Below are positions 22,929-33,904 of a DNA stretch of 64,000 nt, piece by piece. The translations under genes and the position numbers were made by a program. Each line of letters starts with the position of its first letter. Positions within the stretch are counted from its first letter, which is position 1. Below the pieces are notes generated by a model. That model saw nothing but the letters and a program-made list of their open reading frames with translations. It did no database searches and was not told where the DNA came from. The stretch is taken from contig JALDNG010000020.1 of the NCBI GenBank assembly GCA_024349245.1, positions 1,080,001 through 1,144,000 on the forward strand, in the 5' to 3' direction. Source of the stretch: Neodontobutis hainanensis. Lineage: Eukaryota; Chordata; Actinopteri; Gobiiformes; Odontobutidae.

Positions 22929-24061
22929 CAGTGGTGGACAGTAACGAAGTAAATGTAATTCGTTACTGTACTTAAGTAGTTTTTTCCAGTATCTGTACTT
23001 TACTAAGTATTTTCATTTGGGGATACTTTTACTTTAACTTCATTACATTTCAAAGTCAAATATCTTACTTTTTACTCAATTACATTTTGCAAAATTAGTC
23101 GTTCCTTTTTATTGGATATTAATTATTTAGTGGATAGAAAAAAACTGAAGAGGGCAATCACGCGGCAAACCACCAATCAGGATACGGCGCGCGCTCTGTT
23201 TTGAACTGGTTAACGGTTAATTAGTGCGTCAGTGCTACAGCATATCCTTCTGAGAGTGCTGATTGTCTTCACTCTTCATCAGGATGGAAGAATCACAAAC
23301 TCCCGAATCTAAAGTGCCAGTGCCACAACATCCATGGCCTTATTTGCGATGTTATTTTGAATTCGCTGAAAAGAAAAACGAGTCCTTCATATTAAACTGC
23401 CTTCTTTGCTTGCCTCGGAACTCTAAAATTTATTCGTACTGGAATTCTCCTTCCAATCTTAAGAAACACATTGGGGTAAGCCATTTTCATTTTGGTGGTC
23501 ATTTTTTATTGAGTAATCTAACAGTAGCTCGCACCATTGTGTTTAAGCTAACGTTCGCTGTTCCACCAACGTTTGTAGTAATTATTTTAAACTGAGTGAT
23601 TCGAGATTGTGAAAGGACAGTTGATTGATGTTAACACTTTTGGTAGAATATAAATTAAATTTTGACTAGTTTTATATGTAGCTTATGATGCTAAACAGTT
23701 GAAAGAGAAAAGCTTCAAGTTTTTGGGCTCATGATAATTTTAACAGATAGCGTTATCAGTGTCTGAATAATTAATATAATTATATTAATAGATCAGTGTG
23801 CTTAGCGTAACAGAGTCTTGCAACATAAACATACGTAAACTGACATAATTAAGCAAGAGACTGACAAAAATTATAAGGGCATTATAGCCATAATACATTG
23901 TAGTACTTGGATACTTAAGTACATTTGAAGGCAAATACTTTTGTACTTTTACTCAAGTAAAAGTTAAAAGGGAGTACTTTGGATTTTACTGAAGTAATAT
24001 TTTACCTAGTGTATCTGTACTTTAACTCAAGTACCAGGGTTGTGTACTTCGTCCACCACTG
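22929..24061 (+). mobile_element. hAT-superfamily element, 1133 bp, with BED-finger exon remnant
   Basis: Termini CAGTGGTGGAC and GTCCACCACTG form an 11-bp perfect inverted repeat. Flanks are identical octamers CTGTGGAA (22921-22928 and 24062-24069), a textbook hAT target-site duplication. Subterminal GTACTTGAGTAAAAGTA-like motifs are typical of this fish family. A BED-type zinc-finger exon is retained inside; the catalytic domain is absent, so the copy is non-autonomous. Confidence 0.9.
23284..23475 (+). pseudogene. hAT transposase N-terminal exon (BED zinc finger) remnant
   Basis: ATG at 23284 opens MEESQTPESKVPVPQHPWPY, followed by FILNCLLC, about 20 residues, then KKHIG. The C-x2-C ... 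H pattern is a BED finger. The frame meets a donor-like ATTGGG|GTAAGC after 23475 in phase 0, and the unspliced frame continues to H-V-S-H and a stop at 23595. The rest of the transposase (RNase-H fold, dimerisation domain) is not in the element, so this is a 5' exon stranded by internal deletion. Confidence 0.7.
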
Positions 24062-26160
24062 CTGTGGAACAGTTGTATCTGGCAGAGTCAGGTTACTTAG
24101 CCCCCAGAGCCCCGCTCTTGTGTTAATACAACATTATATTCAATAAACCTCCACATGCATAAACATTTTATTAGCGATTTTAGTTTGCTAACATGCACAG
24201 GTTTTGATGACATCACTTGTGAACGAGTGAACACAGAGAAAACAGAGAACAGGGAGTGTACAGGGTGCTTGGGTGCCATATTTATCATTGATTTAATTTT
24301 TTTCATTTTGTATTCAGTAAACGTGGTTATCTAACATATTTGACATTCTGGACATTGTTTCAATCAAAGTGTGTTATAACCACGATTGTCCCACAGGCCC
24401 TGAAAGTCTAATCGTGTAATACTTCAAATATTTAATGTAACTGGTATTATGTAGAGATAATTGTGCGATTAATAAACTTTGGAATGGATTGATTATGTTG
24501 TTGCTGTTAGGTCAAAACACCTGCCTTTTACAATAGTTTAAAAATAGAAATCTAGGTTTTAAGGGTAAATTGCAAATGGTATGTAAAAACACTTTCACCT
24601 TTTATTTTACTTAGTTTTTATTGAACCAGTTAAGTCCAAGATTATGGTTGTAACAATAGAAGACGTAAAAGCAGGTAAAACAAATGCACAAAGACAATCT
24701 GGACTCAGATGACCTCGCCAGAGCCCTTGAAGGTTGTTCACTGCAGAGGGAGCAGAAAACCTCAAAGCTTTCTTTCCTAGTTCTGTCTGTACTTTGGAAA
24801 CAGAAAACTGCAGAACGCCACCAGAGCCATTTATTCTGTATGGGCAGTTTAGATTCACCTGTTCACCTACACATCCATGTCTTTGGCTTTTACAATTTAG
24901 ATTTTAGAGTTTATTCATTTAAAAGCATTAACAATGCTGTTGTTTATTGCACTGTGTGGTCCATAAAGGATATACTGTATATTGAACACTAGACTATCCC
25001 TTAAAGCACTGAATATGCTTTACTACAACCTCTTGCAAACACAGAACTGTTTGTGCTTCCGTTGAAATATAAAAACCGAACAGAATTACATTTGTCCCTG
25101 TAGCCCGAGCTGAGTTTGAGCAGCAGCTGATAATAAACGACCTACTACCTGCAGCTTCCTCGATTCATCATGCTCAGCTTTTTATTGGAGTTGTCTTACA
25201 AAGCGCTGCTTGAAGACGTGCCAATAATGAGATAATCTAAGAGCCGTGCTTTAGCAGTGCGCTCACGTCCGGCCCTTTAATGCTTCCTCTTTAAACATCA
25301 GCCGCTGCCAACCACGTCAATAAATTGCAACGGCGCACAACAAAGAAAAAGTATCAATGTGTGTGTTTTTTAAATGTTTTTGTCCTATTTGTCATTGCTT
25401 TTCCCCCAAATACACAAGAGTTTTTTATTACATCATGTCTTCTGTCATATTCAAGGACTTTTCAGGACACTTTACATAATTATCTGTGACAAATACTCTC
25501 CAAATCACTAAATTCACTTTACTTTCTTTTACATCTGAGACATACTAATTCATTGTACGGCCAGAAAAGGTGAGTGAGCGCTTCTAAATGGATGTGTGTT
25601 TTGTTTGTTTGTGAGGAGACAGACCACTCTCAGTCCAAGTGCATAAATAGTGGCACCTTTGTGGAGAAAATAAGCTCTGTTAGTGAGCTGTGATTAGTTT
25701 TATGTATTAGACAAACAGTATTATGGTTCTAACAATATTCAGTATTTTCACAGTAGCATTGTGATCTTCTCCTGGGGTTTTTCAGATTGTTCATTCAGCA
25801 ACAACAAACTGCATTTAGCAGATTTAAAAATGTATAAGGGTTGTGTCTCACTTAACGTCTCAAATTTGAAACATGTGTCTTGATGCCTGTCACACTGATT
25901 AAAAAGCTGAATACAGACCACATCCACTGATTTAAAGTTGAGTTACCCTCTCAAGCACCACTGCCACTTTAAAATACTTAAAAATACTTAAAAACCAAAT
26001 ACATAAAACCAAAGTTTAGCTCTGAGTTCAACATTATAAAAACCTGCAAGTACCTCTATGTTGTTAATGCTGTGCTAATGTTTATTTGTGTTCCACTTTG
26101 CTTTCCTTTTCTCTGTTGATGTGTTTCTTTTTGTGCTGTTTTTGGAGACCCTCTGTGTTT

Positions 26161-27422
26161 GTGAGGATGTGAGGATGTGAGGAGGTGAGGAGGTGAGGAG
26201 GTGAGGATGTGAGGACGTGAGGACGTGAGGATGTGAGGAGGTGAGGATGTGAGGATGTGAGGATGTGAGGATGTGAGGATGTGAGGATGAGAGGAGGTGA
26301 GGATGTGAGGACGTGAGGACGTGAGGACGTGAGGATGTGAGGAGGTGAGGAGGTGAGGATGTGAGGAGGTGAGGAGGTGAGGAGGTGAGGATGTGAGGAG
26401 GTGAGGATGTGAGGAGGTGAGGATGTGAGGAGGTGAGAATGTGAGGATGTGAGGAGGTGAGGAGGTGAGGAGGTGAGGATGTGAGGAGGTGAGGATGTGA
26501 GGATGTGAGGAGGTGAGGAGGTGAGGAGGTGAGGATGTGAGGACGTGAGGATGTGAGGAGGTGAGGATGTGAGGAGGTGAGGATGTGAGGAGGTGAGGAG
26601 GTGAGGAGGTGAGGAGGTGAGGATGTGAGGAGGTGAGGATGTGAGGAGGTGAGGATGTGAGGAGGTGAGGAGGTGAGGAGGTGAGGAGGTGAGGATGTGA
26701 GGAGGTGAGGATGTGAGGAGGTGAGGATATGAGGAGGTGAGGATGTGAGGAGGTGAGGATGTGAGGAGGTGAGGATGTGAGGACGTGAGGACGTGAGGAG
26801 GTGAGGAGGTGAGGATGTGAGGAGGTGAGGAGGTGAGGATGTGAGGAGGTGAGGATGTGAGGAGGTGAGGATGTGAGGAGGTGAGGATGTGAGGAGGTGA
26901 GGATGTGAGGAGGTGAGGAGGTGAGGATGTGAGGATGTGAGGATGTGAGGATGTAAGGAGGTGAGGATGTGAGGATGTGAGGATGTGAGGAGGTGAGGAT
27001 GTGAGGAGGTGAGGATGTGAGGAGGTGAGGAGGTGAGGATGTGAGGATGTGAGGATGTGAGGAGGTGAGGATGTGAGGATGTGAGGAGGTGAGGATGTGA
27101 GGAGGTGAGGAGGTGAGGATGTGAGGATGTGAGGATGTGAGGATGTGAGGATGAGAGGAGGTGAGGATGTGAGGAGGTGAGGAGGTGAGGAGGTGAGGAT
27201 GTGAGGAGGTGAGGATGTGAGGAGGTGAGGATGTGAGGAGGTGAGGATGTGAGGAGGTGAGGATGTGAGGAGGTGAGGATGTGAGGATGTGAGGAGGTGA
27301 GGATGTGAGGATGTGAGGATGTGAGGATGTGAGGAGGTGAGGAGGTGAGGATGTGAGGAGGTGAGGATGTGAGGATGGTGAGGAGGTGAGGATGTGAGGA
27401 GGTGAGGATGTGAGGATGGTGA
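26161..27422 (+). repeat. 8-bp minisatellite (GTGAGGAN), about 157 units
   Basis: Nearly uninterrupted GTGAGGA plus one variable base, mostly T or G, sometimes C. There are rare unit changes (GAGAGGAG, GTGAGAAT, GTAAGGAG) and 9-bp units near the 3' edge. Because 8 units-of-three make 24 nt, the minus strand stays open for 459 codons of ILTSSPPH-type repeats; this is not a gene. Confidence 0.97.
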
Positions 27423-27924
27423 AGCTTGCCATCACAGACTAAACACTCTCAATAATAAAATCCTTGATAATGAACCCTGGATGTCTTAAGGCCTTATATT
27501 AATGCTACTATACATCTGTTAGGAAATTACATTTTCATAGAAACAAAGATCGTGCCGGTGACAGTAGAGTTGCACAGAGTGGGATCTGCGCCCTCTACTG
27601 GCTATAGGTAACGCAGAGTTGCTTCAAACAGTTTTCCTCAATTAAAAGGAAAAAATATTCACACTGTACTGTATGTTTAAAGCCACATTAGGACTTAAAG
27701 AGTGCATTTGGATTGTCTAGTTAAAGTCTACCGTTAAACAGGTTACACATAAACAATTTTCTGCGACAGATCCTTTGCTGATATAAAATCTGAAATCTAA
27801 AAGTCATGTTCAATGTTCGACTCAAATGCAGACCGTCCCATACAAAAGTTCAATTTCCAGGTTTCCTCTGGGTTCTCTGCTTTTCCATACCAACAAAAAT
27901 GTTCAATAGTCCCCCCAAACACAC

Positions 27925-28010
27925 ATGGGGCCAGGACTCTTCTGCAAAAGAGATTTGTAATCTCGGTGGGACTTTCCTGGATAAATAAAGGTTAAATAAA
28001 ATAAGGAAAA
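27925..28010 (+). mobile_element. LINE-like 3' tail
   Basis: GAGATTTGTAATCTCGGTGG, then GACTTTCCTGGATAAATAAA and GGTTAAATAAAATA. This is the 3' end I associate with fish non-LTR retrotransposons, ending in a TAAA-rich tail. No coding part is attached. Confidence 0.55.
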
Positions 28011-28809
28011 AAAACAACAAGGTTAGAATTAAAGTGGAAGAACAAAACAGCAACAAAACATGGGCATAACTTATACTGGTAAAATTTACATTAAATAACT
28101 CACCACCTCTGCTTTGCAGCGTTTGACCTTTAACCACGGTGCACATGCCTCAACTCAAGGACTTGCCCAGGTTAAAAACATGCTGATCACATCTGAGCGC
28201 CGCATTAACGCGACATGCCTCGGTCCTGATGTGATTAGATTGATTTATGGAGCTGACACCGGGAATAATTTAGCCTTAAAATTAGAGCCTTCTGGCCTCA
28301 CATTAGCGACATGTATCTCGTGACATCTGATCTAATGACACCAGGATTTTTATTGTGATTGAAGACTTACTGCAGATGTGCTGCTATTGGCACCTTTGAA
28401 GGGCATTTGGGTGTGTTCAAATGGAAAGGACAAGGCACAAACCTTGTGTGGATGGATTGAGAATGGATGGATTTGTTATCACTTTCAATTAAATATAAAT
28501 GATTAATTAATGAGTTGTATGAAGATTTCACAAACTGGGAAAAACTGTGGGAAAAACACTATCTTTATTGAACACTCTCTTGGATTAAGGACATGTAAAT
28601 GGGTCTAAAACATTGATTTTGTTTAAACATTTTTAAAGTCAACTGATTGTCAGACCTATTTCCACTGGGCTTTTCATACAACAGCATGTCCCTGCAGGGC
28701 TACCATAGCTGTTCACATGGTTTATCTGAGTTTTACATTGGGCTTGAACACACCATGCACATACAAAACAGAACAATGTGTTGTTCTGTTTATAAGACCT
28801 CACTATGCA

Positions 28810-28925
28810 TCACTTCTTATCCTTTTGGGGGTCACTAGAGGCTGGAGCTTATCCCCAGGTAATCACAGAGCTAGCACAGAGGCATACACAGACAGACAAC
28901 CACTGAGTCTCACATTTTTGCACGC
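28810..28925 (+). repeat. Fragment of widespread teleost interspersed repeat
   Basis: CTTATCCTTTTGGGGGTCAC, then GGCTGGAGCTTATCCC and CACAGACAGACAACCACTGA correspond to another portion of the family seen at 2740-2958. Confidence 0.6.
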
Positions 28926-31479
28926 AGGGCTGATTTCTCTTTTCAGTGTTAGACAATAAATAGAAAAGTCTAAAAAACACTTCCTGTAGGGGACATTAAC
29001 AATGGCACAAATATCTAAAATATTAGATATGACAAGAAGGTCCTGCGTTCAATTCCTACCGGGGAGGGCCTTTCTGTGTAGGTTTGCATGTCCCCCCTGT
29101 GTAGGTTTCCCCACATGTAGGTTTCCCCCACATGAGGCCAGACTCTTCCTTTCCTGGTTAAATAAAAAAGTTGTGACCTGACAAAGACATGAAGATGCTG
29201 AAGGATAAACGCTGGTCTGGAGCGGTGCCAGTTTAATTCACTTCAGTGGAATTGGCCTGTGCTTGACTTATTTTTTTGTGGATTCAGCAGACTGGACTGG
29301 ACCTGCTGCTGTGGACATTGACACAAATGGAGGTCTGGTACATTCCAACAGAGACCAGGCATGGACTGAACACATTTACAACATCTTGTAACTTGTGGAT
29401 TTATCTCTGGTTTAGTCCAAGCCTCTCTCGTGGCCTTGAGTAAGGGTGCCACCATACAGCGACACACAGCCATATACCGCCGCCCAAAAGAGGCCAGGCT
29501 CCAAAAGCAGAAAAATAAGGAGAAATCCAATGGCGTCTTTTCAAATGTAAAAATCATGTTTACAGCCTGGCACTAATGTTGGTTCTCCAGAGCAGTTTTT
29601 ACTACATGACAACTCTAGGGTTTATGCTATCTGAAAACTATTGTTACTATGCAGTAAAAGCTGAAAAGCCCGGATGTAACTGCCCTTTTATTGCCCTGTG
29701 GTAACAACAAAATCAGTGAATGGGGGATTAATGAGCACACAATTTTACAATCTCTGGTTTAGTCTTGATCTTATTCTGGTTTTAGCTGTGGGATTATATT
29801 TGTGACCTTTGAATAAGTTTTTCACCAGTATTTGAAATAAATATTGTAAAGTACCTCCTTTGATTTTTGCCATGCCATTTTGCCATCCAACTTTATTGTC
29901 ACCTTTCCTTGTTTTACATAAACTTTGTCAAACATTCTCGTCCGTATTTATCCTCTTTTAGCATCTTTTTTACATTAAGTGCCACCATTACATTAAAGAA
30001 AACAAAAAATGCACCATAAATCATAACCTGAGAGCAACAATAGAACAATAAACACAAAACATTACAGAAAGTCTACATAAAAAGCCCAAGATGTAAGAGA
30101 AATAATTTAGTTCATGTCCATCTGTCCATCCAAATCTAGTGTCAATATTAATGACAAGCTAAAACCCTCAAAACTAGTTCCAACCTTGGAATTATTAATA
30201 TTATTAATATATATAAATAATTCTAAAATATATTAGTTAACACATATTATACATATAGATAAGAAAGAGAAGGATTCAAAAGCTGTATCTACAACGATAC
30301 GTCACTGGTATTACTGGAGTGTTGAGTCAAAGTTGTCCCAGTCTTTAGTTTCAACTTGTGCCTGAGATGTTTTGTCACCTGGTTTTTGTCTGATTTGTCC
30401 AAAGCAGCTGCACAGACTTTCATTAAATATTACACAAGCAAGTAAGGTCCAAAACAGAAATGAAGCTAGAAGGAAATAAAGCCAATCCATCATTGCAGAG
30501 TGGGGTGTGGGGAGTGCTTTCCTTATTATTGAAGAGTCCCGGGCCGACAGTAAGTTAAACTAGAGTTCACAGACCGGATCAGACTTCTCTTACAGCCCCT
30601 TGTCCAATATATCTCTGCTCTAAAGCATTAGAAAAACACAAATATTAACTTGTTTTTACCTTTTCATAAATTCTTCTATGCCATGTTTTATTTTTGGCTC
30701 TTGTTTGCACTCCTGTTAGTGTCTCCAAATGTCTTGGCTGCCCTTTCTGTGCAGATACTCACTGTGGAGACGTATAACCCACAAAAACACAGTGAACAGT
30801 TTGGACTAAACCCTTGTTGACCCTCGTTTACAAGTCTAATGTGTCTGTATTTTATAAAAGTGTTTAAAAATGTCAGCTCCAATTTCTCCAAACACTGATC
30901 GACCAACGCTGCCGCTGCCAAAAAGTTCACCTTGGCCATAAAACACTGGCCTGAAAAAAAAACTTCAATAAAATGTGCAGGTGATACAAGCCAAACATTC
31001 CAAGTACAATCTCAGGAAAGGAGGAAAGGAGGAGCTAGAGGGTTTCAAAAACAAGCACTGAGCCATGTTCTTATGGCAAATAACAAATAAGAGGGTTGTC
31101 TCTTGCAAAGTGCCTGGAGTATTTTTTTATTGTAATTGTTGGAGCTATATAAATAAAGTTGCATTTATGAGTGTGCTCCAACTGTCCTCTTTTCAGAATA
31201 GAAATAGGCAACTGTAGAATAGAAACAGAAAGAAATGGAGCATTCACTTTGATTTTTGAACACTAAGATAGACAAATCCAAATATTTTGATTGTTTTGAT
31301 ATTTTTATACTCTATTAGAAACATTTTGACTGTGGTGTTCACTTGCTCACTGCTATATTTTAAACAAAGCACCCTTAAAATACAAATCCTCTTATTCTGA
31401 CTGGTACAAATGCGCTTGCTGTAAATGTGTTATCAGTGCAGTGTTCACAGAGAATGAGCTGTTTGCATCAATGCTGGCA

Positions 31480-31720
31480 GCGCATTGCACGTGGGGCTGG
31501 GGGCGGGACCAGCACTTGGTTTGGTCCCTCTCAGACACAGACAGAAGAGAGCAGAAAGAGGAGAGGCAGTGGAGCTGCGCCGCTGTGGAGGAGCACACAG
31601 GGACAACGCTGCCGCGAGGAGGATGGACCGTTTATGGGTGTGTACGAGCGGATAGACCAACGGGACAGAGGCCAAGAGCCAGCTGCTGCCGTAAGAAACG
31701 TTGCTGAAACGCCAACAAAA
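31480..31720 (+). promoter_or_regulatory. Candidate mtnr1b promoter / first exon, GC-rich
   Basis: A CpG-containing, GC-rich island in AT-rich surroundings, 2 kb upstream of the coding start. Canonical E-box CACGTG at 31488-31493 and GC box GGGGCGGG at 31500-31507; no TATA box seen. A donor-like GCC|GTAAGA at about 31690 would allow an untranslated first exon. No transcript evidence; promoter identity is inferred from composition and position. Confidence 0.4.
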
Positions 31721-31789
31721 CAAAGAACAATTCAGACACAGCCAGTGAGACACGGCGCGGTTGAGACGCAGCAAGCATTGAGATGAAAG

Positions 31790-32700
31790 GGGGACACCAG
31801 GGAGGTTTACGAGGGTTTTGAAAGATTGGACAGAGGTCTAGGGAAGACTGGAAAAGAATTTGAAGCTCTAGCTTGTACTAAGAAGATAATGAAGTGAAGC
31901 ATTGAGAACCAAGGGGGACTTCAAAGGACTGTCACAAAAGTAGGCAGGTCTAAAAGATGATGGGGTATCTAAGGTAGACTTTTGTAGAAAAGCAAAACAG
32001 AAAAGTGGAAGCAAGGTACGGAAGGCTTAGTGGGTTTAGGTGGACTACAAACCGAGTGGGTGATGTGAGGGGACTTTGAAGGATAAACGTGAAAGAAATT
32101 TGAAAGAATGTAAGGGTTGTACTGAGGACTAAGAAGGGCTGGGAAGAGAATATGAAAGTCTAGGTTGGACAAGGAAGACAATATCCTGAAATAAAACAAT
32201 AGTGTGTGATTACATGGGATAGTTAGTTTAAAGTAAGAACACGATAAGGGGCACTTTGAATGACCAAAAAAAAGACTAAGGGGGTCTAAAAGATATTTGA
32301 AAGAGAGTAGCGGGTTTCAAGAAAGACTTATGAAGGTCAGATTGGACTGGGAAGACAATTTGGTGAACTAAAAGCAAGAGTCTAAGTGGGTCTATGGAGG
32401 ACTAAGTGCAAAGTACAGAGATTTGAGGAGGATTTTGAAGGATTACAGTGAGAGTGGGATGGTCTAAGAGTTGATACTGGGATCTAAGGAGAAATTTGAA
32501 AGACTGGGAAGATATTGCAATGGACACGGACAATGGTATAAATATCTAATATGTCGAACATCGACTGATGCAATGTGAGGTGAGCAGGGCAACTTAACAG
32601 GGAATAAAGAGAATGTTTTTTACAATGGTTTGGGTTGAAATGAGAGAAGAGTAGAGCAATCTAAGGGGGTATTTGGAAACATTTGAGAACAGCCTCCAGT
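31790..32700 (+). repeat. Purine-biased degenerate repeat upstream of mtnr1b
   Basis: About 900 bases in which the + strand is dominated by A and G, built from diverged modules such as TTTGAAAGACT, GGAAGACAATTTG and GGTCTAAGGGGG. There is no exact period. It could be transcribed as 5' UTR or a first intron; function unknown. Confidence 0.55.
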
Positions 32701-33622
32701 GTGTATGTTTTTTCTTTTTTTCGGGAGCACAAGACCTTTTTATGACTGACTGAAGACAGAACTGGGAGGAACTGGAATTCACCAGTACATTTTATTGGGA
32801 CTGTTCTCCCAAAGGTTTCCTGGACCCAAACATTTTTTTATTTTCAGTTTACTTGAGACAACGTTTTGAGGCCAGCAAACTAAAAACATTTCAAAATGGG
32901 CTTGAGACTGTTTCCTGTTTCCTGTTTCTAAACTGGAATAATGTCATATCTTGCCATGACCTTTAGCCCGGCTTCCCACATGGCTATAACGTGAAGACCA
33001 AGAAGAAGAATCCCAATGACAGACAGTGGACAACAATAGCACTGCTTTGACACTGCTTAATCACTTGTCTCGTTTTTTAAACCAGTAAACATGTCCATTA
33101 TAGCTGCTGAATTGATGTCTATACTGGAGTTTGGCTGTGGCAGCTTTTGTGTCTAGTACATAAGGCATGTTCAACTGTGGTTGAGAAAGCCGGACTTATG
33201 TTGGACTATAACACCAAAACGCATTGAAATTTGAAGTTTGCTGAGGTATTGCTGTAAGACATTAACTTACGACAAATCACAATTGTACTCAACAAGAAAT
33301 TTATGCCACGCAGCCTTTTTATTTTTCTGGGCTGTACGTTTTGCAAAAGAGCAACTTTTCCAACCTTTGGGAAAACTGTGGTTGAGAAAACTGGATCTGT
33401 GTTAGACCGGATAGTAATATAAGAAACGGATGTTCTATTTGAAACGTTGATGATGACATGATTATTCATTGACTTTTGCTGTAATATTGCTGTATAACAT
33501 CCTGTATAACAGCCTATCAACCTGGCACACCTTATTAAATCTATTCCACAATTATAAAGCATCGAGTGACAAATGCCATTGACAAGAATTCTCAACTGTT
33601 TCTTCAACAGCATCTATCAAAC

Positions 33623-33703
33623 ATGGATTCATATCAGACCTTTTTCATATCTGAGAAACTGTGGCCATGTAAACAGAGCCTAAGCTGGACTGGAAAGGAT
33701 TAA
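33623..33703 (+). promoter_or_regulatory. Possible upstream ORFs before mtnr1b start
   Basis: An ATG at 33623 opens 26 codons ending TAA 33701-33703, and overlapping it ATG-TAA at 33667-33672 is a minimal start-stop element in frame with the main start. They matter only if the mRNA leader includes this stretch, which is not known. Confidence 0.3.
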
Positions 33704-33738
33704 GAAGGAGTCCTCCAGGGGAAAGTGTGGAGGGGGAT

Positions 33739-33904
33739 ATGGACACGCCGGACGATAAACCGGAGCAGAGCCGGGCTGTGGGACGTCCAACCTGGGCAGT
33801 GTCAACTCTGGCTGCGGTGCTTATCTTCACGACTGTGGTGGATGTGTTGGGAAACCTGCTGGTGATCACGGCCGTGCTCCGAAATCGCAAACTACGCAAT
33901 GCAG
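33739..33904 (+). CDS. mtnr1b: mtnr1b exon 1 (N-terminus, TM1, loop 1)
   Basis: Encodes MDTPDDKPEQSRAVGRPTW, TM1 (VLIFTTVVDVLGNLLVI) and VLRNRKLRNA. Donor GCAG|GTAGGA follows 33904 in phase 1, the position conserved in vertebrate melatonin receptor genes. An in-frame GTG lies 12 bases upstream but is not a plausible eukaryotic start. Confidence 0.95.

Larger units (their letters stand above)
19091..31479. other. fat3-mtnr1b intergenic region
   Basis: About 12.4 kb with no supportable gene. It contains a SINE head (19389-19425), a hAT element (22929-24061), the 8-bp minisatellite (26161-27422), a LINE-like tail (27925-28010), interspersed-repeat fragments (28550-28710, 28810-28925) and several unannotated stretches that read as unique sequence, notably 25080-25340 and 28100-28370. 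Confidence 0.7.

Noticed and set aside
26056..27435. 459-codon minus-strand open frame (ILTSSPPH repeats)
   Set aside because: It is wholly produced by the 8-bp minisatellite; no non-repeat domain or splice context.
31427..31786. Overlapping 109-119-codon frames on both strands over the GC-rich island
   Set aside because: Open because of low AT content at a probable promoter; no conserved peptide or downstream splice partner seen.
33206..33613. 135-codon minus-strand frame upstream of mtnr1b
   Set aside because: No recognisable domain, AT-rich, lies antisense to likely leader/promoter sequence.
33727..33738. Upstream in-frame start (GTG) for mtnr1b
   Set aside because: GTG is not a normal eukaryotic start, and ATG at 33739 has a good context.
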